Below, piece by piece: positions 7,400-14,117 of a DNA stretch of 64,000 bases. Source of the DNA: Gemmatimonadaceae bacterium (lineage in GTDB: Bacteria > Gemmatimonadota > Gemmatimonadetes > Gemmatimonadales > Gemmatimonadaceae); the NCBI GenBank assembly GCA_036504815.1, contig DASXUN010000004.1, forward strand, positions 62,001 to 126,000. The letters run 5' to 3'. The notes under the pieces were generated by a model. That model was not told the DNA's origin. It worked only from the letters and a program-made list of their open reading frames with translations, and made no database searches. The first letter of the stretch is position 1; each line of letters starts with the position of its first letter. The position numbers and the translations under genes were made by a program.

Positions 7400-9018
7400 A
7401 TCTGCCCCCGTACCGTCTCGATGTTCGCCTGGAGGCGCGAATCCGTCGGGTCCAGCGACAACGCCGTCTCCCAGCACCGGATGGCCTCGTCCTTCTCGTC
7501 CCGCTTCAACCGGATATTCCCGAGCTTGCGCCAGACATCGGGCCCCAGCCGGTCGCTGAACTTCACGGCGCGCTGATAGGCCTCGAGCGCGTCGTCGAGC
7601 TGCCCGCCGCGGTAGGCGAGGTCGCCCAGGTTCTTGTGCAGCTGCGGCAGGCCGGCATCCTCGTGCACGCCGTTGTCCGCGGCCACCTTTGCCTCGTCCG
7701 CGCGCCCCTTCGCCTCGAGCGCGACCGCGAGATTGTTGAACAGCGTCGCCGAGTGCGGATGCGTCTGCGTGCCATCGCTCAGCAGCGAGATGGCCTTGTC
7801 GAGATGGCCACCGATGGCCGCGGCGAGCGCGGCGTAGTGGAACCAGACGGCGGGCGGCGCCTTGGTCGTGAAGAGCGGCCGCGCCTCCATGAGCGCCGCG
7901 TCGGCCGCCGTGGCGTTGCCGGCGCGCAGGTGCAGGATGCCGAGGCCCATGAGGATGCGCGGGTCGGACGCCCCGCCGCGCTTCACCGCCTCTTCCAGCG
8001 CCTGCCGCGCCTCGTCCCATCGGCCCAGCTGCTCCAGCGCCAGCGCCAGGTTGTGGAAGACGGCCGGCCGCGCCGAGCGCGACGACGCCACTTCTTGGTA
8101 CTCGGTCACCGCCTCGGCGAATCTCCCCTGCCGCACGTGCACGAGGCCGAGGTGGAAGCGCGCCGGCACGTCGGTGGCGCGCAGCTCGAGGACGCGCCGG
8201 AACTCACGCACGCTCTCGTCGAGCATCCCCGCCTTGTAGAAGGCGATGCCGAGATTGCGGTGCTCCTCCACGCGCGCGTCGGGGGCGCCGCTGTCGGCGG
8301 CCTTCGTCGTCTTGCCGACGCGATGCAGGAAGCCCGCGGTCACCAGGCCGTACAGCGCCTTGCCCACCTCGAACTCCACCATCCCCGTCTCGTCCACGAG
8401 CGTGGCCACGTCGCGGCGCCCGTCGATGAGCGGCACGACCATCTCCTGCTCCGCGGTGAGCGCGACGCCGCTGTCGGCGAGGCGCTTGCGGTCGATCTCG
8501 AAGACGATGTCGAAGCCCGGGATCTTCTTCTCGATCAGGCTCCACTCGTCCACGCGCCGCGCCCCTTCGAGCAGCAGCGACTCGGGATTGATGGAGACGA
8601 GGAAGTCCTGCTCCTCGGGGCGGATGTCCGCCTCGAAGTTGAACGTCCCCTGCGTCCACGTGAACAGGAAGTAGACGGCCTCCTCGATCTGCAGGCGAAT
8701 CTGCCGGTGCAGGTCGTCGCGCGTGATGATGCGGAGGCCGACGAGGATCTCGCCCAGCCGCTTGTCGCGCTCGTGCGCCTGCGCGGCGATGCCGGCCTCG
8801 AGCTGTTCCTGCGTGATCACGCCGCTCTTCATCAGGATGTCGCCCAGGCGGTCGCGACGGTTCACGATGGAGGCGTACGAGATCTTGCCCTTGTCGAAAT
8901 AGATCGAGCCGAAGTTGCTGCGATGCGTCACCGACAGGCAGCCGGTCTTCTTGCCCATGGAGAGCAGCTGCAGGACGTCGGGAAGGCTCGCTTCCTTGAG
9001 GCTGCCGCGGATGGCCAT
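7396..9018 (-). CDS. PATAN (DUF4388) domain protein fused to TPR repeats
   Basis: Protein of 540 residues. Residues 1 to about 110 form a PATAN/DUF4388 domain, recognised from LKEASLPDVLQLLSMGKKTG, GSIYFDKGKISYA and RLGDILMKSGVI. This module occurs in response-regulator effectors of cyanobacterial phototaxis and in many proteins of MglA-bearing bacteria. Residues 110-235 continue a conserved helical extension (YFLFTWTQGTFNFEADIRPEEQ, followed by LIDGRRDVATLV). From about residue 252 the protein is TPR array (EHRNLGIAFYKAGMLDESV onward) to the C-terminus. Start and stop overlap both neighbours (TGATG, GTGA). It likely links a signalling input to a protein assembly; the ligand is unknown. A second, shorter PATAN protein lies at 13152. 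Confidence 0.9.
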   Translation of the reverse strand: MAIRGSLKEASLPDVLQLLSMGKKTGCLSVTHRSNFGSIYFDKGKISYASIVNRRDRLGDILMKSGVITQEQLEAGIAAQAHERDKRLGEILVGLRIITRDDLHRQIRLQIEEAVYFLFTWTQGTFNFEADIRPEEQDFLVSINPESLLLEGARRVDEWSLIEKKIPGFDIVFEIDRKRLADSGVALTAEQEMVVPLIDGRRDVATLVDETGMVEFEVGKALYGLVTAGFLHRVGKTTKAADSGAPDARVEEHRNLGIAFYKAGMLDESVREFRRVLELRATDVPARFHLGLVHVRQGRFAEAVTEYQEVASSRSARPAVFHNLALALEQLGRWDEARQALEEAVKRGGASDPRILMGLGILHLRAGNATAADAALMEARPLFTTKAPPAVWFHYAALAAAIGGHLDKAISLLSDGTQTHPHSATLFNNLAVALEAKGRADEAKVAADNGVHEDAGLPQLHKNLGDLAYRGGQLDDALEAYQRAVKFSDRLGPDVWRKLGNIRLKRDEKDEAIRCWETALSLDPTDSRLQANIETVRGQM

Positions 9019-10865
9019 CAGCGCATCTCCTCGATGAGCCGCGCGCCCGCGTCGGGCCACTCGAAGATGATCTTCTCCTGGTCGAGGAACGGATTCGACG
9101 CCGTCACCGCCCCCGAGACGCGCGGGGCGCGCGCCGGCGGGGCGGCCACGCCGAGCTCCGTCTGCACGAACGCCACCGAGAGCGCCGCGCCGTGCACATC
9201 CGAGGCGGCGCCCAGCCGCGTGACCACGCCGATGATCTCGCGGACGCTCTGCACCGGGTGCTCGCCCAGCACGCGGAGCACGCCCTCGTCGGCGGCGCGC
9301 CCGGCATCGGCCAGGAAGCGCGCGTACAGCCGCTCGCGCAGCGCGCGATCGGGCGACTGGATGGGGACCACCAGCCCGCCCTCGAACCGCGACCGCAGCC
9401 GCGCCTCGAGGTCGGTGATGTCGGCCGGCACGCGGTCGCTCGTGAGCACCACCTGGCGCCCGTGCTCGATCATCGTGTTGAAGATGCCGAAGAACTCCTC
9501 CTGCGTGCGCTCCTTGCCGCCGAGGAACTGGATGTCGTCGACGATCAGCGCGCTGGCCCCGCGATACCGCGCGCGCCAGCGGTCCACGTCGCCGCGGTGC
9601 ACCGCCTCGATGAGCTCGTCCACCAGCTGCTGCGCGTTCACGCAGGCGACGCCGTGCCCGCCCCGTCGCTGCTGCAGCGCGTTGCCGATCGCGTTGGCGA
9701 GGTGGGTCTTGCCGACGCCGCTCGGGCCGTACATGACGAGCGGATTGTAGCGATGCGCCGGCTCCGCCACGACCGCATCGGCGGCATGCACCGCCAGCTG
9801 GTTCGACGCGCCCACTTCGAACAGCTCGCGCGCGAAGGCGGGGCTCGGTCCCTTGGCGGGCGATTCGCCGCGCAGCGCGCGCTCGACGAGATCCTCCGCC
9901 TCCGCCATGCGCTCCGGGTCGCGGAAGACCGCGTGCCCGACGAGCGACGGATCGACCTGGCGGGCCTGGCGCTCGAGGTTGCGCAGGTGCTCGACGGCCG
10001 CGGTGAAGGTGGCGGTCAGCCCGGCCACATCCGGGGCGCGCGGCAGGTCGAGCGCGCGCGACAGGACGGCCGTGCGGAACCCTTCCGCCTGCCAGTAGGC
10101 GATGGCCTCCTTCAGGCGGCCGCGCCATGACTCCACGTGCTGCTGCACCACCACCTGGATGTCGCCAAGGAAGCTCTCGAACTCGCCCGCGTCGAGCCGT
10201 GGCGCCGGCTTCTGCTGCCGCGCGGCGATGGGCGCCAGCGCGGCGCGCAGTTCGTCGATGTCGCGGTACTCGCGCGCGGCGAGGTCCTGAACCACATCCG
10301 CGGTGAGTTCCAGCCCCGCCTCGCGGGCCATGCGCTGGAGAATGGCGGCGCGCGTCTCGTAGTCGGGGGCCGACACGTCCACCAGCAGTCCCTGCGAGAG
10401 CGTGGTCGCCAGCGCCTCCTCCACCTCGGCGATGCCGGTGGGCAGGCGGTCGGCGGCGAGCACCACCTGACGGCCCGCGCGCACGAGCGCGTCGATGATG
10501 CCGGCCAGCGCCAGCTGGGCCGACGGGTGCCCTTCGAGCGCGTGCACGTCGTCGAGGAGCAGCATGCCCGCCCGGCCGAACGACGTCACGTAATCCTCGG
10601 CCGACCCCGAGGCGAGCGACGCCGCATGCCCGGCGACGAAGTGCGCGCCGTCGTCACGCCGGATGTCGAGCTCCGGCCACAGCTGTGCCGCCAGTTCGGC
10701 CACGGCCCCCAGGAGGTGCGACTTCCCCAGTCCGTGCGCGCCGTAGATGAAGAGCGGGTTGTACGTCGAGCCCGGCGATTCCGCCACCGCGCGCGCGGCC
10801 GCCGCGGCGAGGCGATTGTTCGCCCCGACGACAAAACGGTCAAACGAGTCGCGCAGCTCGGTCAA
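9018..10865 (-). CDS. Tandem DnaA-like AAA+ ATPase without DNA-binding domain
   Basis: Protein of 615 residues containing two successive DnaA/Hda-type AAA+ modules. Module 1 has TELRDSFDRFVVGANNRLA, Walker A GAHGLGKS (about 42-49) and Walker B LLLDDVHAL. Module 2, from about residue 340, has FEVGASNQLAVHAADAVVAE, YNPLVMYGPSGVGKTHLANA (Walker A about 377-384), Walker B ALIVDDIQFLGG and SDRVPADITDLEARLRSRF. The two are joined by a helical region. The C-terminus ends in FLDQEKIIFEWPDAGARLI. The DnaA domain IV helix-turn-helix that binds DnaA boxes is absent, so it is not the replication initiator. Start is TTG at 10865 after AAGGGG, placing the conserved DnaA-like beginning at residue 1. It sits between mglA and the PATAN-TPR gene; its role is unknown, possibly a nucleotide-driven regulator. 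Confidence 0.9.
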   Translation of the reverse strand: MTELRDSFDRFVVGANNRLAAAAARAVAESPGSTYNPLFIYGAHGLGKSHLLGAVAELAAQLWPELDIRRDDGAHFVAGHAASLASGSAEDYVTSFGRAGMLLLDDVHALEGHPSAQLALAGIIDALVRAGRQVVLAADRLPTGIAEVEEALATTLSQGLLVDVSAPDYETRAAILQRMAREAGLELTADVVQDLAAREYRDIDELRAALAPIAARQQKPAPRLDAGEFESFLGDIQVVVQQHVESWRGRLKEAIAYWQAEGFRTAVLSRALDLPRAPDVAGLTATFTAAVEHLRNLERQARQVDPSLVGHAVFRDPERMAEAEDLVERALRGESPAKGPSPAFARELFEVGASNQLAVHAADAVVAEPAHRYNPLVMYGPSGVGKTHLANAIGNALQQRRGGHGVACVNAQQLVDELIEAVHRGDVDRWRARYRGASALIVDDIQFLGGKERTQEEFFGIFNTMIEHGRQVVLTSDRVPADITDLEARLRSRFEGGLVVPIQSPDRALRERLYARFLADAGRAADEGVLRVLGEHPVQSVREIIGVVTRLGAASDVHGAALSVAFVQTELGVAAPPARAPRVSGAVTASNPFLDQEKIIFEWPDAGARLIEEMR

Positions 10866-10869
10866 CGGA

Positions 10870-11466
10870 TCACCCCTTCGACGCGCCCAGCCGGCGCAGC
10901 ACGAGTTCGGAAATCGACCGCAGCGTCTCGAAGACGCCCGCCCCGTGCAGCGCATCCGCCTCGAACGACGGGACCCCGCGGAAGTTCAGCGCATCCTCGA
11001 GGGTCGTCACGGGCAGCAGCAGCTCCGCAGGAAGGTCGCGCTTGTTGTACTGGAGCACCAGCGGGATGGCGCGCGCGTCGACGCCGTGCTCGGCGAGGTT
11101 CGCATGCAGGTCCTGCAGGCTCTCGATGTTCTCGTCGAGCTGCCGCGACTGGCTGTCGGCCACGAAGACGACCCCGTCGGCACCCTGCAGCACGAGCTTG
11201 CGCGTCGTCTGGTAGTAGACCTGCCCGGGCACCGTGTAGAGCTGGAAACGCGTCGTGAACCCGGAGATGGTGCCAAGGTCGAGCGGGAGGAAGTCGAAGA
11301 ACAGCGTCCGATCCGTCTGCGTGGCGAGCGACACCATCTTCCCTTTGCGGTCGGACGGCACCTGGCCGTAAATGTAATGCAGGTTGGTCGTCTTTCCGGA
11401 GCGTCCCGGACCGTAGTAGACGATCTTGCAGGTGATCTCGCGCGTGGCGTAGTTGACCAGGCTCAT
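10870..11466 (-). CDS. mglA: MglA-family small Ras-like GTPase
   Basis: A 198-residue bacterial Ras-like GTPase that, in Myxococcus and Thermus, sets the cell pole at which motility complexes assemble. The nucleotide-binding elements are all present: P-loop [10 protein letters not shown] (about 19-28), G3 TVPGQ (78-82, the MglA-typical replacement of DTAGQ), and G4 NKRD (141-144). The PM1-PM3-proximal sequence [16 protein letters not shown] is typical of the family. It lies directly downstream of three roadblock-fold genes, one of which probably encodes its GTPase-activating partner MglB, and 4 bp upstream of the tandem AAA+ gene. Identification is firm; the process controlled in this organism is inferred. 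Confidence 0.97.
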   Translation of the reverse strand: MSLVNYATREITCKIVYYGPGRSGKTTNLHYIYGQVPSDRKGKMVSLATQTDRTLFFDFLPLDLGTISGFTTRFQLYTVPGQVYYQTTRKLVLQGADGVVFVADSQSRQLDENIESLQDLHANLAEHGVDARAIPLVLQYNKRDLPAELLLPVTTLEDALNFRGVPSFEADALHGAGVFETLRSISELVLRRLGASKG

Positions 11467-11496
11467 CGGATCTGGGTGGCGGCTGGAGACATGGGA

Positions 11497-11973
11497 CTAC
11501 GCCCGCCCGAACAGCTGGGCGAGGTTGCGGTTGAGGTCACGTTCGAAGTTCTCCGCCATCGCCGGCGCGCTCTCGACCGGCGTCGCCGCCGGCGCGGAGG
11601 CGGCAACCCGGGCGCGGAATTCCTCGAGGAACAGCTGCACGAGTCCCAGCGAGCTCTCGCGATCGAAGACGGCGAGCAGGAGCAGCGCCCCCGCCGGCGT
11701 CGGAATGACGCCGAGGAAGATCTGCCGGTCGCGCCCCATGTAGTGCAGCGCCGAGAACGGCTTTCCCTCCAGCTGGCGGCCGAGCTCGGACGATGACGCA
11801 TGAATGGCCGAGGCGAGCGCGCACGCCGTCATCACGTCCACCGAGCGCGCGAAGCCGTACTGCCCGAGCACCTGCCCGCTCGGGTGCATCAGCACGGCGA
11901 TCTCGACGCGGGCGTCGTCCACGAATTGCTTGAGGGGTGTCTCCACCCAGCTGGCGACGACGGAGAATCTCAT
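11497..11973 (-). CDS. Roadblock/LC7 protein, MglB-like
   Basis: Protein of 158 residues. Residues about 15-125 form a roadblock/LC7 fold: EIAVLMHPSGQVLGQYGF, DVMTACALASAIHASSSELGR, FSALHYMGRDRQIFLGVI and LLLLAVFDRESSLGLVQLF. The last part matches the pattern of MglB (a conserved SSLGLV-type helix start), the homodimeric activator of MglA GTPase. An Ala/Pro-rich tail follows and ends in a short amphipathic helix. The start overlaps the previous roadblock gene by ATGA; mglA starts 30 bp downstream. Best candidate for the MglA GAP here. Confidence 0.88.
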   Translation of the reverse strand: MRFSVVASWVETPLKQFVDDARVEIAVLMHPSGQVLGQYGFARSVDVMTACALASAIHASSSELGRQLEGKPFSALHYMGRDRQIFLGVIPTPAGALLLLAVFDRESSLGLVQLFLEEFRARVAASAPAATPVESAPAMAENFERDLNRNLAQLFGRA

Positions 11974-12317
11974 GGCAGCTGCTCCGCCGCGCGCAGCAGC
12001 TCCACGCGGAGCATCCCCACGTTCACCCGCGCTTCGCAGACGACCACGAGGACGAGTTCCTGTCCGCCCGCCGTGCACACCCGTCCCTGCTCCGCCGACA
12101 GCTCGAGGAAGCCCGTGGCGCCGAACCCGGCCGCCGCCGCCGATCGGCGCGCCTTGCGGTACAGCGACGCGGTGAGCGCCGCGAAGGCGTTGCCGTTCAC
12201 GCCGACCTGCAGCGTGGACTCCACGATGAGCCCGTCGTCGAGGCCGACGACCATCGCCCCCAGCACGCCGCGGTGCCGGATGAGTGACTCGGTGACGTGG
12301 GCGAAGACCGACGTCAT
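11970..12317 (-). CDS. Roadblock/LC7 domain protein
   Basis: A 115-residue single-domain roadblock protein: SLIRHRGVLGAMVVGLDDGLI (strand pair), FAALTASLYRKARRSAAAAG (central helix), and a final beta-alpha unit QELVLVVVCEARVNVGMLRV. Such proteins dimerise and bind Ras-like GTPases. It begins ATGA-overlapped with the upstream TPR-roadblock gene and ends ATGA-overlapped with the MglB-like gene. The ATG three codons inside the longest frame is preferred because of that overlap. Three roadblock modules next to one GTPase suggest heterodimers or successive regulators. Confidence 0.88.
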   Translation of the reverse strand: MTSVFAHVTESLIRHRGVLGAMVVGLDDGLIVESTLQVGVNGNAFAALTASLYRKARRSAAAAGFGATGFLELSAEQGRVCTAGGQELVLVVVCEARVNVGMLRVELLRAAEQLP

Positions 12318-13162
12318 CGCGTCCACTCCAGCCAGTCGGCGGCGCGCTGCAGCGCGCGCTCCAGCACGCGCCGCACGAAGCCAAGCGGAATCGGCCGGGC
12401 GGCAGCCACGAGCAGCACGCCGTCATGGCTGGGCGCCATCGCCACCGAGGCCGCCTCGGTCTCGAACACGATCTGCGTCCACGCGCCGAGGCCGAGGTGC
12501 CGCATCGCGCGGCCGGCTTCGTCGCTCACGCCCGACAGCTGCGCGCCGATGATCGCCGCGAGGTCGCGTCCGTCGGCCGAGACGTAGCGTCCCGCCAGCA
12601 CGAGGCCGTCGGCGTCCAGCAGCATGGCGGCGCTGCGCTGGCCCTCGAGGAGGTCGTCGAAGATCGCGCCCGCGTCCGCCTCGGGGTGGCGCAGTTCCGC
12701 GGGCAATCCGATAGTCGGACGCGCCGCCCCGCCCCTGCTCGCGACCGACGCGCGCTCGGCCAGCTCGGTCTGCACCGTCTGCAGCGCGGCGGCGAGCGAG
12801 CCGTCGTCGGGGTTGATGGCGAGAGCGGCGCCCAGATTCGCGGCCGCCTCCTCGAGGCGTCCCAGCTGGAAACAGATGAAGCCGAGTCCCTTGCGCGCCC
12901 CGGCATTGGCGGGTTCGAGGCGCAGCACGATCTCCCATTCGTGGATCGCGCGCTCGAGGTCGCCGCGGTCCACCGCGATGCGCGCCACGAGGTCGTGCGC
13001 GTCGGCGCGTCCGGCGTGCCGCTCGGCGCCGCGCAGCGCGACGCGCAGGGCGACATCGAGGTCGCCGCGACGGCGCAGCGCCTCGCCGAGCGGCACGAAG
13101 GCCAGGCTCGCCGGATCGGCGGCCAGCGCTTCGCTCAGCGATCGGATGTCGTCATTCCCCAC
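12314..13162 (-). CDS. TPR-roadblock fusion protein
   Basis: Protein of 282 residues. The N-terminal half (about 1-140) is TPR-like helices (LSEALAADPASLAFVPLGEA, LERAIHEWEIVLRLEPANAG, RLEEAAANLGAALAINPDD). A linker with SRGGAARPTIGLP leads to a C-terminal roadblock/LC7 domain (about 170-275): AAMLLDADGLVLAGRYVSADGR, AMRHLGLGAWTQIVFE and GVLLVAAARPIPLGFVRRV. The GTG start lies 11 bp inside the preceding PATAN gene. The fusion physically couples a TPR scaffold to the GTPase-binding fold and supports the idea that the TPR, roadblock and MglA proteins of this cluster act together. Confidence 0.87.
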   Translation of the reverse strand: MGNDDIRSLSEALAADPASLAFVPLGEALRRRGDLDVALRVALRGAERHAGRADAHDLVARIAVDRGDLERAIHEWEIVLRLEPANAGARKGLGFICFQLGRLEEAAANLGAALAINPDDGSLAAALQTVQTELAERASVASRGGAARPTIGLPAELRHPEADAGAIFDDLLEGQRSAAMLLDADGLVLAGRYVSADGRDLAAIIGAQLSGVSDEAGRAMRHLGLGAWTQIVFETEAASVAMAPSHDGVLLVAAARPIPLGFVRRVLERALQRAADWLEWTR

Positions 13163-14117
13163 GCAGCACCTCCAGGGACCGCCGCAGCTGTTCTGCCGCC
13201 ACCACCGCCTCGCGCACTGCCGGACCGTCCTTGTCATTCGCGTGGGCCGCCAGGTACTGCGTCCACGCGCGCATTGCCTCGTCCAGCCGGCCACCGCCCG
13301 CCGCCGCCAGGCCCTGCAACACCAACGCGCGGGCCGCCGCCTGTCGTTCCGCCGCCTCGTCGCTGTCCAGGACCACCGCCCGCGCACGGCGGTCGGGCTC
13401 GCGCAGCGACACCACGCCGGTGCTCACCAGACCATAGACGATCTTGGCCACGTCGAATTCACTGCGGGCGAGGTCCACGGCCATGCGCCGCAGGTCGCGC
13501 TCACCGTCGATCATGGTCAGCACCTCCCATTCCCCCGGGAGCAGGTCGAGCTGGCCGCTGTGGTCCTCGGCCGCCTCCGCGAACTGCGGCACCACCGACA
13601 GGCTCGGCACGCGGTCCGCGATGCGCGACCACTCGTCGATGCGGCGCGCCGCCTCCATCAGCACCGACTCGGTGGACACGGCCACCGAGGGATTGTCGGG
13701 CAGCTCGTCCGCGCTCGCCTCCTCGAAGCGGAAGTGCCCCTCGCGCCAGCTCATCAGCTCGAAGACCACCGCCTCGGCCTGGCGGCGCACGAACTGCTCC
13801 ACGTCGCGCGCCGTGATGGCGTCCAGCTCGATGAGGATCTCGCCGATGCGCCGCCGGTCGCCGTGCGCCGTCTGCCGCTCGCGCGCCGCCGCCAGCTCCT
13901 CGGCGGTGATCTTGTTCGCCTTGAGCAGCATCTCACCGATCGGGTGCGGATTGCTGCGGATCGACGCGTACGCGATCCGCCCCGAGTGGAAGGCCACCAC
14001 GCCCTCGTTGTCGCGCAGGCGCGACATGACGCGCAGCACCCCCGACTTCCGGCTCAGGTCGAGCAGCTGGAAGACATCGTGGATGCCGAGCTCGCGGAGC
14101 GGGCCTTCGATGGCCAT
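13152..14117 (-). CDS. PATAN (DUF4388) domain protein
   Basis: Protein of 321 residues whose N-terminal 110 residues are the PATAN/DUF4388 module (GPLRELGIHDVFQLLDLSRK, VVAFHSGRIAYASIRSNP, GEMLLKANKITAEEL). The shared extension follows (VFELMSWREGHFRFEEASA, WEVLTMIDGERDLRRMA). After about 235 only a short helical hairpin remains, where the paralogue at 7396 has a long TPR array. Parallel domain order in the two proteins indicates duplication within the cluster. It starts TGATG-coupled to the 903-aa TPR gene. Probable cytoplasmic signal adaptor; ligand unknown. Confidence 0.9.
   Translation of the reverse strand: MAIEGPLRELGIHDVFQLLDLSRKSGVLRVMSRLRDNEGVVAFHSGRIAYASIRSNPHPIGEMLLKANKITAEELAAARERQTAHGDRRRIGEILIELDAITARDVEQFVRRQAEAVVFELMSWREGHFRFEEASADELPDNPSVAVSTESVLMEAARRIDEWSRIADRVPSLSVVPQFAEAAEDHSGQLDLLPGEWEVLTMIDGERDLRRMAVDLARSEFDVAKIVYGLVSTGVVSLREPDRRARAVVLDSDEAAERQAAARALVLQGLAAAGGGRLDEAMRAWTQYLAAHANDKDGPAVREAVVAAEQLRRSLEVLRGE

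Noticed and set aside
7636-9750. 704-codon plus-strand open frame
   Set aside because: Antisense to the PATAN-TPR and AAA+ genes, which have clear domains; no motifs in the antisense product.
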